Shown piece by piece: positions 49,798-58,525 of a DNA stretch of 64,000 bases. Within the stretch, counting starts at the first letter, position 1, and each line of letters starts with the position of its first letter. Below the pieces are notes generated by a model. The model saw nothing but the letters and a program-made list of their open reading frames with translations, was not told the origin of the DNA and did no database searches. The DNA comes from Dorea sp. (GTDB taxonomy: Bacteria > Bacillota > Clostridia > Lachnospirales > Lachnospiraceae): positions 1 through 64,000 of the forward strand of contig JALEKG010000090.1 in assembly GCA_022769185.1 (NCBI GenBank), given 5' to 3'. The translations under genes and the position numbers were made by a program.

Positions 49798-51606
49798 ATG
49801 AACTTACTGACAATGGAGCACATTACAAAATCCTATACAGACAGGATCCTTCTGGATGATGTGGGATTTAGTATGAATGAAAAAGAAAAAATCGGAGTTA
49901 TTGGAATAAATGGAATGGGAAAGTCTACGCTTCTTAAGGTGGCAGCGGGGATTGAACCGTGTGATGCAGGGAAGATTAGTATGGGAAACCAGGTGAAGAT
50001 CTGTTACCTGCCCCAGACCCCGGTGTTTGAAGAGGGGGCGACGATTCTTCAAGCTGCAATCAAGGGAAATGTGGATGAGATGAACCAGTGGACGATTGAG
50101 GCAGATGCGAAAGCAATGTTGAATAAGCTGGGGTTTGCAGATTATGAAGAACACGTTGAACATATGTCTGGTGGACAGAAAAAAAGGATTGCATTGGTAA
50201 ATGCGCTTTTGTCACCGGCCGATATTCTCGTGTTAGATGAACCGACAAACCACTTGGATAATGCCATGTCAGAATGGCTGGAAGAATATCTGATACAATT
50301 TAAAGGTGCTATTCTTATGGTGACACACGACCGCTATTTTCTGGATCGTGTTGTGAATAGAATTGTAGAAGTAGATCAGGGAAAGCTCTATAGTTATCCG
50401 GGAAATTATTCGGAATTTATCCGGTTAAAAGAAGAACGGCAGAACATAGCACTGGCGGCAGAACGCAAGAGAAAGAGCCTTTTGAGAACGGAATTGGAAT
50501 GGTTAAACCGCGGGGCAAGGGCAAGAAGTACGAAGCAGAAAGCCCATATTGATCGAATCAGAGCGATGCAGGAAATGAAAGATATTCAGGAAGAGAAACG
50601 TGTGGTTTTGGATTCGGTAGCGTCACGTATGGGAAATAAAACGATAGAGGTACGGGGAGTTTCGAAAGCTTACGGTGATCGAAAGCTGATAAATAATTAT
50701 AGTTATATTTTTCTGAAAGATGACAGGATAGGAATTATTGGTCCTAATGGATGTGGGAAGACAACGTTACTTAAGATCATTGATGGTATTGTAAAGCCGG
50801 ATTCCGGAGATGTCGAAATCGGACAGACCATACGGATCGGATATTTTTCTCAGGAAAATGAATACATGGATGATTCCATGAAAGCGATTGATTATGTAAA
50901 AGAGGCTGGCGAATATGTGGCAACTTCGGATGGGAGAATCACAGCATCTCAGATGCTGGAAAGATTTTTATTTGACGGAGCTATGCAATGGTCAAAGAGT
51001 GAGAAACTTTCCGGTGGAGAGAAGAGAAGACTTTATCTGATGCGTGTCCTGATGGAGGCTCCAAATATATTGATTCTGGATGAGCCGACGAATGATCTGG
51101 ATATTCAGACCCTTACAATATTGGAGGATTATCTGGATCACTTTGATGGAATCATTATTATTGTCTCTCATGACAGATATTTCCTGGATCGTACAGTGAA
51201 CCGGATTTTTTCATTTGAAGGAGATGTTGTGATACGACAGTTTGAGGGCGGATATTCGGATTATCTGATCCGCAAGGAACTGGAAATACCGGAAGAACCT
51301 GATGAGAAAAGTAAGGAAAAGTCTTCCAGAATACAAAAAAACACATGGAAACAGCCATCAAAAAAACTAAGATTTACGTATAAAGAGCAGAAAGAATTTG
51401 AAACAATCGATGATGAGATTACCGGTTTAGAAGAAGAAATTGAACAGATGGACCAGAAGATTACGGAAAATGTAACGAACTCAGCCAGATTGAATGAACT
51501 TGTGAAGAGCAAAGAAGAATTAGAAGCAAAACTGGATGAAAAGATGGAGCGCTGGGTATATCTGAACGATCTGAATGAAAAAATTATGAAACAACAAGAA
51601 GGATAA
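49798..51606 (+). CDS. ABC-F family ATP-binding cassette protein
   Basis: Two soluble ABC domains (GINGMGKSTLLK, GPNGCGKTTLLK), LDEPTNHLD linker region. Confidence 0.95.
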   Translation: MNLLTMEHITKSYTDRILLDDVGFSMNEKEKIGVIGINGMGKSTLLKVAAGIEPCDAGKISMGNQVKICYLPQTPVFEEGATILQAAIKGNVDEMNQWTIEADAKAMLNKLGFADYEEHVEHMSGGQKKRIALVNALLSPADILVLDEPTNHLDNAMSEWLEEYLIQFKGAILMVTHDRYFLDRVVNRIVEVDQGKLYSYPGNYSEFIRLKEERQNIALAAERKRKSLLRTELEWLNRGARARSTKQKAHIDRIRAMQEMKDIQEEKRVVLDSVASRMGNKTIEVRGVSKAYGDRKLINNYSYIFLKDDRIGIIGPNGCGKTTLLKIIDGIVKPDSGDVEIGQTIRIGYFSQENEYMDDSMKAIDYVKEAGEYVATSDGRITASQMLERFLFDGAMQWSKSEKLSGGEKRRLYLMRVLMEAPNILILDEPTNDLDIQTLTILEDYLDHFDGIIIIVSHDRYFLDRTVNRIFSFEGDVVIRQFEGGYSDYLIRKELEIPEEPDEKSKEKSSRIQKNTWKQPSKKLRFTYKEQKEFETIDDEITGLEEEIEQMDQKITENVTNSARLNELVKSKEELEAKLDEKMERWVYLNDLNEKIMKQQEG

Positions 51607-51622
51607 AGGAGGAGAGATTCAT

Positions 51623-52348
51623 ATGTGGACACGAGAAAGATTAAAGACAAATGGTAAAATTGCATTTAAGAGAAATTACTGGCCATGCGTGGGTGCAGCA
51701 TTTATTGTGAGTCTTATCACAGCATTAGGCGGTTCTGGAAATGCAGGGAGTAATACTTCAGAAAAGGTAGATTATTATAGTGAAGGGAGCAGTATCATTG
51801 GGCATCATTATTCTTTCCCTTTGATAGGAATGCTGACGGGTAGTATTATAGTCGTACTTGCGATCCTGGGAATTTTACTTGCAGTCTTTATCGGTACTGT
51901 AGTAGAAATGGGAGGAAAACGTTTTTTTATTCTGAATAAAACAGGTATGCCTTCTGTCGGGACAGTTTTTGATGGATTCTGTTCCGGAAATTATGGAAAT
52001 ATTGTACTTACGATGTTTTTGAGAGAGCTTTATACATTGTTATGGTCTTTCCTGTTGATTATTCCGGGCGTAGTCAAGTACTATGAATATCTTATGGTTC
52101 CGTATATTCTGGCCGAGAATCCTGGAATGGATCGGAAAGAAGCTTTTACGATCAGTAAACGAATGATGAATGGACAGAAGATGGACGCGTTCCTTTTGTC
52201 ATTATCTTTTATCGGATGGGATATTCTAAGTTTGATTACCTGTGGAATCGTAGGTGTATTTTATGTAACACCATATAAAGAAGCGACTTTTGCGGAACTG
52301 TATGCGTTTAATAAGGCAACGGCATATGCGGAAGGGTATATACGATAG
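51623..52348 (+). CDS. DUF975 family membrane protein
   Basis: REELKTNGK-type N-terminus, IPGVVKYYEYLMVPYILAENPGMDRKEAFTISKRMMNGQK. Confidence 0.9.
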   Translation: MWTRERLKTNGKIAFKRNYWPCVGAAFIVSLITALGGSGNAGSNTSEKVDYYSEGSSIIGHHYSFPLIGMLTGSIIVVLAILGILLAVFIGTVVEMGGKRFFILNKTGMPSVGTVFDGFCSGNYGNIVLTMFLRELYTLLWSFLLIIPGVVKYYEYLMVPYILAENPGMDRKEAFTISKRMMNGQKMDAFLLSLSFIGWDILSLITCGIVGVFYVTPYKEATFAELYAFNKATAYAEGYIR

Positions 52349-52364
52349 ACTTAGGGAGAGTAAA

Positions 52365-53282
52365 ATGACAATCAATAAATCTATGAGAAGAGTGTTAAAG
52401 GCGCTTTCTTTTGACGGAATTGAGGTGGAGGCATCCAGACATTTGGCGAATCTCAAATCGATTGATCCAATGAAAATCTTCCATAAGACCATTGATTACA
52501 AGATCTATAATGATGATTATGAGATACCGGTGCGGCTTTATCTTCCGAGAGAGGCTGTATCGGAATCTCTTCCGGTACTTCTATTCTTTCACGGTGGTGG
52601 ATGGGTAACGGAGAGTATTGATAATTATGAGCGGATCTGTGCGAGGATGGCAGCTTCGACCAACCATATCGTTGTGTCTGTTGGTTACAGACTGGCGCCG
52701 GAATATCCTTTTCCAACCGGACTTTACGATTGCTATGAAGCGGCGAAAGCGATATATATGAATCGGTTTATTCTGAATACAGATCCGCATCGGATTACAT
52801 TGATCGGTGACAGTGCCGGCGGGAATCTGGCTGCTGCAGTATCATTGATGGCAAGAGACCGTGCGGAATTTCTTCCCCGAAAGCAGATATTGATCTATCC
52901 GGCAGTCAATAATGATTATAGTGAGAATTCTCCGTTTGAGTCCGTGGAAAAATGTGGGAGCGATTATCTTCTTACTGCAGGGAAGATGAGGGATTATCTT
53001 AATTATTATGCATCCGATGAAGAGGACAAAAAGAACAAATATTTTGCACCCTTGATGGAGACAGATTATAGTAATCAGCCAAAAACATTGATTTTGACTG
53101 CCGAGTATGATCCTCTCAGAGATGAGGGTGAGGAATATGGAAAAAGATTAAAAGAAGCAGGAAATGAAGTGGAGATTCATAGAATCAAAGACGCCCTTCA
53201 TGGATATTTTGCGTTGGGGATTAAGTATTATCATGTCCAGGAAAGTTTCGAGATTATAAATCGTTTTTTAGGGGAGGATTAA
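52365..53282 (+). CDS. Alpha/beta hydrolase (HSL-type esterase)
   Basis: FFHGGGWVTES, GDSAGGNLAAAVSL nucleophile, D and H of triad near the C-terminus. Confidence 0.94.
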   Translation: MTINKSMRRVLKALSFDGIEVEASRHLANLKSIDPMKIFHKTIDYKIYNDDYEIPVRLYLPREAVSESLPVLLFFHGGGWVTESIDNYERICARMAASTNHIVVSVGYRLAPEYPFPTGLYDCYEAAKAIYMNRFILNTDPHRITLIGDSAGGNLAAAVSLMARDRAEFLPRKQILIYPAVNNDYSENSPFESVEKCGSDYLLTAGKMRDYLNYYASDEEDKKNKYFAPLMETDYSNQPKTLILTAEYDPLRDEGEEYGKRLKEAGNEVEIHRIKDALHGYFALGIKYYHVQESFEIINRFLGED

Positions 53283-53286
53283 AACA

Positions 53287-55107
53287 TTGTTTCAGCAGAA
53301 ACGGGCATACTGGCGAAATTTAGATAATGCGGCAAAATTATTTTCCGCTGCCAGCAGTCCCAAGGACACACGTGTTTTTCGTTTTTATTGTATTTTAAAA
53401 GAAGAAGTAGAGAAAGTGCTGCTGCAGCGGGCGTTGGACCAGACCATTGAGAAGTATCCTGTATTTTTGTCGGTTATGAGAAAAGGGCTTTTCTGGCATT
53501 ATCTGGAAAAAAGTGACCTGCGTCCTGTCGTAAGAGAGGAATATAAAGAACCTTGCAGCTGTCTCTATGTAAGGGATAAGAAGAGTCTTTTATTTGAGGT
53601 AACCTATTATCATAATAGGATTAATTTTGAAGTTTTTCATGCTTTGACAGATGGAACAGGGGCAACAGAATTTCTGCGTGAACTGGTGAAAAATTATCTT
53701 TATCTGGCACATCAGGAAGAAGGACTGGAGAATGTTGAGCTTAAAGATGGATATCTTACAATCAGTGATCAGGAGGATGACAGTTTCAGCAGATATTATA
53801 ATCCGGATATGCCCAGAAGAAAAAAGAAAAAAGTTCAGGCGTATCAGATTCATAAGCAAAGAAATGAGTATGAGCCTTTGCAGGTAATGGAAAGTCAGGT
53901 ATCGGTAAAAGAGCTTTTAAAAGTTTCCAGGGAGAAAGGGGTAACCATGTCCGTACTTCTTACAACGGCATTCCTTTGCGCAATTCATGAAGATATGAGT
54001 AAGACACAGGAAAAAAGACCGGTAATCCTGATGGTACCAGTCAATCTCAGGAAGGTATTTCCCTCGGATTCTATGTTGAATTTCTTTGGTTATATTGAAC
54101 CAGGATATCAGTTTGGAAGTGGAAAGGATTCTTTTGAAGACGTGCTGGAGACTGTAAAAGAGTATTTTGAGCAAAATCTGTCGAAAGAGCAGATGGCGTC
54201 CCGGATGAATGAACTGATTGCCTATGAAAAACACAGAGTATTAAAGTGGGCACCTCTGGAATTGAAAAACCGATGTATCCGGGCGGGGGCTAAGATGGCA
54301 GAAAAAGAAGTTACAGCAGTATTGTCTAATATGAATGTGGTTAAGATGCCAAAAGCATATATGCCATATATTGAAAGGTTCGGTGTATATACCAGTACGA
54401 ATCGGACAGAACTTTGTGTATGTTCTTTTGACGATGTACTTTCTTTTAGTTTTACCTCCCGATATGACAGTTCAAATATTCAGAGAAATTTTTATAGAAT
54501 ATTAGAAGAACTGGGAATAGCGGTGAATGTAATATTACCGGAATTCCCAGAAAAGGTAAGGCCAAATTATGAAGGTAAGAAATTCTTTCAAGTTGCTTCT
54601 TTCTGTTGTATTGCGGTCGTTGTGATCAGTATTATGCTAAATGTGATTCTTTCACCGGGAAAATACTGGTACAGATTTGTGGCAGCCGGAGCATTCAGTA
54701 TGTGGATTACTGCTGCAGTGGGGTATCTGAAAAGATACAATTTATTAAAGAATGCGGCCTGGCAGATGCTGATTGTAACGATCGGTTGTGTAATCTGGGA
54801 TAAAGCAACTGGGTGGCGTGGATGGTCGGTAGATTTTGCACTTCCAAGCGCCTGCCTTCTGATACAGCTATCGATGTTGATTATCTCCAAAATTTATGCG
54901 CATTCCCCACGGGAATATATGATCTATTATGTAATGGCATCCGTGTATTCGATCCTGATTCCGTTTATTTTATTGATTACTGGAATTATTACATTTGAAG
55001 CGCCTGCGGTCCTGTGTGTAGGATGTAGTTTTTTATTCCTACTGGGGTTGATCGTGTTTAGAAAAAAAGAATTTCATGAAGAAATGTATAAAAAATTTCA
55101 TGTTTAG
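53287..55107 (+). CDS. HxxxDG condensation/acyltransferase-like domain fused to C-terminal TM region (DUF6320-like), TTG start
   Basis: FEVFHALTDGTGATEFL; ~6 hydrophobic segments in the C-terminal third; AGGGGAGG RBS before TTG. Confidence 0.75.
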   Translation: MFQQKRAYWRNLDNAAKLFSAASSPKDTRVFRFYCILKEEVEKVLLQRALDQTIEKYPVFLSVMRKGLFWHYLEKSDLRPVVREEYKEPCSCLYVRDKKSLLFEVTYYHNRINFEVFHALTDGTGATEFLRELVKNYLYLAHQEEGLENVELKDGYLTISDQEDDSFSRYYNPDMPRRKKKKVQAYQIHKQRNEYEPLQVMESQVSVKELLKVSREKGVTMSVLLTTAFLCAIHEDMSKTQEKRPVILMVPVNLRKVFPSDSMLNFFGYIEPGYQFGSGKDSFEDVLETVKEYFEQNLSKEQMASRMNELIAYEKHRVLKWAPLELKNRCIRAGAKMAEKEVTAVLSNMNVVKMPKAYMPYIERFGVYTSTNRTELCVCSFDDVLSFSFTSRYDSSNIQRNFYRILEELGIAVNVILPEFPEKVRPNYEGKKFFQVASFCCIAVVVISIMLNVILSPGKYWYRFVAAGAFSMWITAAVGYLKRYNLLKNAAWQMLIVTIGCVIWDKATGWRGWSVDFALPSACLLIQLSMLIISKIYAHSPREYMIYYVMASVYSILIPFILLITGIITFEAPAVLCVGCSFLFLLGLIVFRKKEFHEEMYKKFHV

Positions 55108-55121
55108 GGAAAATTTTTTTC

Positions 55122-55150
55122 TTACATCAGAAAAATCAGCATGATATAAT
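55122..55150 (+). promoter_or_regulatory. Predicted promoter upstream of carD
   Basis: TTACAT - 17 nt - TATAAT. Confidence 0.65.
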
Positions 55151-55198
55151 GAAATCGTAAAGAGATTATGTCAGCATAGATAGCAGAACTATAATTGC

Positions 55199-55246
55199 TG
55201 GCGTACAATCAGATGCAGAAAAGCTCAGGTTGTACGCCATTTTTTT
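55199..55246 (+). terminator. Intrinsic terminator inside the carD leader
   Basis: TGGCGTACAA...TTGTACGCCA then T7. Confidence 0.88.
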
Positions 55247-55309
55247 CCTGATGAAAGATCTTGTCTGACAGAGTTTTGTGAGAAATAGGATCAAAAACAG
55301 GAGGTAATT

Positions 55310-55816
55310 ATGTTTGCAATAGGTGATTATGTAGCACATTACAAGGAAGGTGTCTGCGAAGTAATGGATATTGGAAAGTTGAATATGAGCTGTTCTGATA
55401 AAGGAAAAGAGTATTACACGTTAAAACCTTTGTATGATACCGGGGGAACGCTGTATACACCGGTAGACAATGCAAGAAAACAGATCCGTCGCCTGATCTC
55501 GGGAGAAGAGGCAGAAAAACTGATCTGTGATATGCCAGATATTGATACTCTCTGGGTAAGTGATGAAAAGAAAAGAGAAGGATTATATCGGGAAGCCTTG
55601 TTGAAAAACCAGTGCAGAGATTGGATTGCAATTATTAAGACTTCTTATGAGCGTAAGATGAAACGCCTTTCTTCCGGGAAAAAATCCATCAATGTAGACG
55701 ACAAGTATTTGAATATAGCAGAGCATTTCCTGTATGGAGAACTGGCAGTTGCGCTGGATATGCCAAAGGAAAAAGTGAGAAATTATATCATGGAGCATTT
55801 GAAATCGAGTATATGA
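55310..55816 (+). CDS. CarD-family transcriptional regulator
   Basis: MFAIGDYVAHYKEGVCEVMDIGKL...YYTLKPLYDTGGTLYTPVDN. Confidence 0.92.
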   Translation: MFAIGDYVAHYKEGVCEVMDIGKLNMSCSDKGKEYYTLKPLYDTGGTLYTPVDNARKQIRRLISGEEAEKLICDMPDIDTLWVSDEKKREGLYREALLKNQCRDWIAIIKTSYERKMKRLSSGKKSINVDDKYLNIAEHFLYGELAVALDMPKEKVRNYIMEHLKSSI

Positions 55817-55930
55817 GGGACTTTTGGCTTTAAATGTAAGGAAGAGAATAGCAGACTGCCTAAAGAAGAAAATAATTGTAGATTGCCCGTCGACATGGTA
55901 AGGTATTAATAGAAAAAAGGGGGATAAGAG

Positions 55931-56320
55931 ATGTGGGAATTGGAAAAAGCAATCCTGATTACAAATAATGACAGAGTACATGAAAAGTATAAAGATCAGT
56001 TGGAGATTATTTTATTGCGTACTTATGAAGAAGTATTGATCAAAGTCAGAGATCTGGTTTATGACCGACATGTACTTCTTACACATCCGCAGGCATCTAG
56101 TTTAAAACCGAATCAGACACCGTATCGGTCTGTTGTAGTATATCCGAGAGGAGAAGATGATAATACCAAAGATATTATGCTGATTGAAAAGTGTCTGCAG
56201 GTATATTATGAATGGCAGAAGATTGCACCTACGCCAGAAAAATATGATGACAGGATTGCAAATGATTTTAAGACCATTGATTTATCAGTAGTAGAAAGTA
56301 TTATCCCACGTATTTGTTAA
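55931..56320 (+). CDS. grdX: GrdX-family protein
   Basis: AILITNNDRVHEKYKDQLE..., VRDLVYDRHVLLTHPQASSLKPNQTPYRSVVV; located with grdE/grdB. Confidence 0.88.
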   Translation: MWELEKAILITNNDRVHEKYKDQLEIILLRTYEEVLIKVRDLVYDRHVLLTHPQASSLKPNQTPYRSVVVYPRGEDDNTKDIMLIEKCLQVYYEWQKIAPTPEKYDDRIANDFKTIDLSVVESIIPRIC

Positions 56321-56349
56321 AGCAAAGGAGAAGTTTGGAGGCAGAAAAG

Positions 56350-57036
56350 ATGGATAATAACAAATATTTTAAAGGACTTACAAGGAAAGAGTATATTCAG
56401 AGAGTTCATGAAATCATTGAGAGGGATGGATGTAATGATATTTCTATTCGAAAGATTGCAGAGGAATTGGGCTGCTCTTCCGCTGCTCTGTATCGATATT
56501 TTGAGAATAAGTCCGAGTTGTTATATTATGTAAACCTTCAAACTCTTGAATCATATATTATCAGATTAAATCAGGAAGAGAAACACTGGAACAATCCATG
56601 GGAAGTTTATGTCGGCGTCTGGGATTGTTATTGTAAAGAAGCATTCAGTCATCCAAAGGAATACAACAGACTTTTTTTTGAGCATACAAACGAGACGTTG
56701 AATTATGCAATTCGAGAATATTATGAGATGTTTCCGGAAAACATTAAAGAAATGAATCTGAAATTTCAGGAAATGCTGAATACTCCAGATTTTCTGGGGC
56801 GTGATTATAAAATGTGTCTGCGATGTGTCGAAGCGGGAGTTCTTTCTGAGGAAAATGCGAAGCAATTGAATCGATCAGTCTGTATGCTTTTCAAAGGATA
56901 TTTTAAGACGGTGTACGATGAGAAAATCGAAAAGCACAAAATTGATGCGATGACAAGAGATGTGATAGGGGATATCGATATGATTGTGAGAACATTGGCA
57001 TCTGATTTGCAGGGATATCATGGATATTATGAATAA
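56350..57036 (+). CDS. TetR-family transcriptional regulator
   Basis: N-terminal HTH: DGCNDISIRKIAEELGCSSAALYRYFENKSELLYYV. Confidence 0.94.
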   Translation: MDNNKYFKGLTRKEYIQRVHEIIERDGCNDISIRKIAEELGCSSAALYRYFENKSELLYYVNLQTLESYIIRLNQEEKHWNNPWEVYVGVWDCYCKEAFSHPKEYNRLFFEHTNETLNYAIREYYEMFPENIKEMNLKFQEMLNTPDFLGRDYKMCLRCVEAGVLSEENAKQLNRSVCMLFKGYFKTVYDEKIEKHKIDAMTRDVIGDIDMIVRTLASDLQGYHGYYE

Positions 57037-57139
57037 AATCACTAATTGAAAATTTGTATAGTTGACGATATTTATAGATAATATTGAAAAGTGAAGAAAA
57101 GTATGTATAATAAGATTTGATGAGATAGTTATTTTGGGG

Positions 57140-57192
57140 ACTAAAGTTATCGCGATTACATAATTTTATGAACTAAAGTTATCACGATCACA
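57140..57192. promoter_or_regulatory. Tandem candidate TetR operators upstream of grdE
   Basis: ACTAAAGTTATCRCGATYACA twice, start-to-start spacing 32 nt; core GTTATCGCGATTAC is palindromic with one mismatched pair. Confidence 0.65.
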
Positions 57193-57218
57193 ATAATGTT
57201 AGAAGGAGGAAAACAAGT

Positions 57219-58505
57219 ATGAAACTTGAACTCGGCAAAATTGAAATTAAAGATATTCAATTTGCGGACAGATCGTATGTCGAGAACCATGTGCTTTATG
57301 TAAATAAAGCTGAAGTGGAGGCTCTGGTTCTGGAGGACGATAAACTTCTGGATTGTCATCTGGATATTGCAAGACCGGGAGATTCGACGAGAATTACACC
57401 GGTAAAGGATGTAATTGAACCACGCGTGAAGATAAGTGGAGGAGAAATGTTCCCGGGGGTTATAGGGAAGGTTTCTCCACAGGTTGGAAGCGGAAGAACA
57501 CACGCATTGGATGGCTGCTGTGTAGTTACAGTCGGAAGAATCGTTGGATTCCAGGAAGGTGTTATTGATATGAGCGGACCGGCAGCAGATTACTGCCCAT
57601 TTTCCAAGACTGTAAACTTGTGTGTTGTCATTGAGCCTAGGGAAGGCCTTGAGACACATGTATATGAAAGAGCAGGGCGCATGGCCGGATTAAAAGTAGC
57701 AACATATATTGGGGAACTGGCCAGAAACCTGGAGCCGGATACGGTTGAAGTATATGAGACAAAACCATTTGCTGAGCAGGCGGCTGAGTATCCAGATCTT
57801 CCGAAGGTTGGATATATTCATATGCTTCAGTCTCAAGGGCTTCTGCATGATACTTATTATTATGGAGTGGATGCAAAGCAGATTGTACCTACGATCATGT
57901 ATCCGACGGAGATCATGGATGGAGCAATTGTTTCTGGAAACTGTGTAGCTCCTTGTGATAAAGTTACGACTTATCATCATTTACATAATCCGGTTATTGA
58001 AGATTGCTATAAACATCATGGCAAGGATATTAACTTCATGGGCGTAATTCTTACGAATGAGAATGTGTTCCTTGCAGACAAAGAAAGACATTCTGATATG
58101 GTAGCCAAGCTTTGTCAGTGGATGGGCTTAGATGGTGTTCTGATCACAGAAGAGGGGTATGGCAATCCAGATACGGATCTGATGATGAATTGTCGTAAAG
58201 TTGAAAAAGCAGGAACAAAGGTATGTCTGATTACAGATGAATTTCCAGGAAAAGATGGAAAGTCTGCGTCACTTGCAGATACCTGTGAAGAAGCAACTGC
58301 ACTGGCATCCTGCGGACAGGGAAATGCAACATTACAGTTTCCTGCAATGGATAAGGTGATCGGTACCATGGAATATATTGAAAGCCAGATCGGTGGATGG
58401 GCCGGATGTGTCAATGAGGATGGTTCCTTTGAGGCAGAGCTCCAGATTATCATCGCATCTACAATTGCAAACGGCTTTAATAAGCTGGCCGCAAGAGGAT
58501 ACTAA
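57219..58505 (+). CDS. grdE: Glycine/sarcosine/betaine reductase component B, alpha/beta subunits (GrdE/G/I-type proprotein)
   Basis: IKDIQFADRSYVENHVLYVNK, DGAIVSGNCVAPCDKVTTYHHLHNPVI around the pyruvoyl-forming cysteine. Confidence 0.93.
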   Translation: MKLELGKIEIKDIQFADRSYVENHVLYVNKAEVEALVLEDDKLLDCHLDIARPGDSTRITPVKDVIEPRVKISGGEMFPGVIGKVSPQVGSGRTHALDGCCVVTVGRIVGFQEGVIDMSGPAADYCPFSKTVNLCVVIEPREGLETHVYERAGRMAGLKVATYIGELARNLEPDTVEVYETKPFAEQAAEYPDLPKVGYIHMLQSQGLLHDTYYYGVDAKQIVPTIMYPTEIMDGAIVSGNCVAPCDKVTTYHHLHNPVIEDCYKHHGKDINFMGVILTNENVFLADKERHSDMVAKLCQWMGLDGVLITEEGYGNPDTDLMMNCRKVEKAGTKVCLITDEFPGKDGKSASLADTCEEATALASCGQGNATLQFPAMDKVIGTMEYIESQIGGWAGCVNEDGSFEAELQIIIASTIANGFNKLAARGY

Positions 58506-58525
58506 GAGAGGAGTGTACGTTCGTT

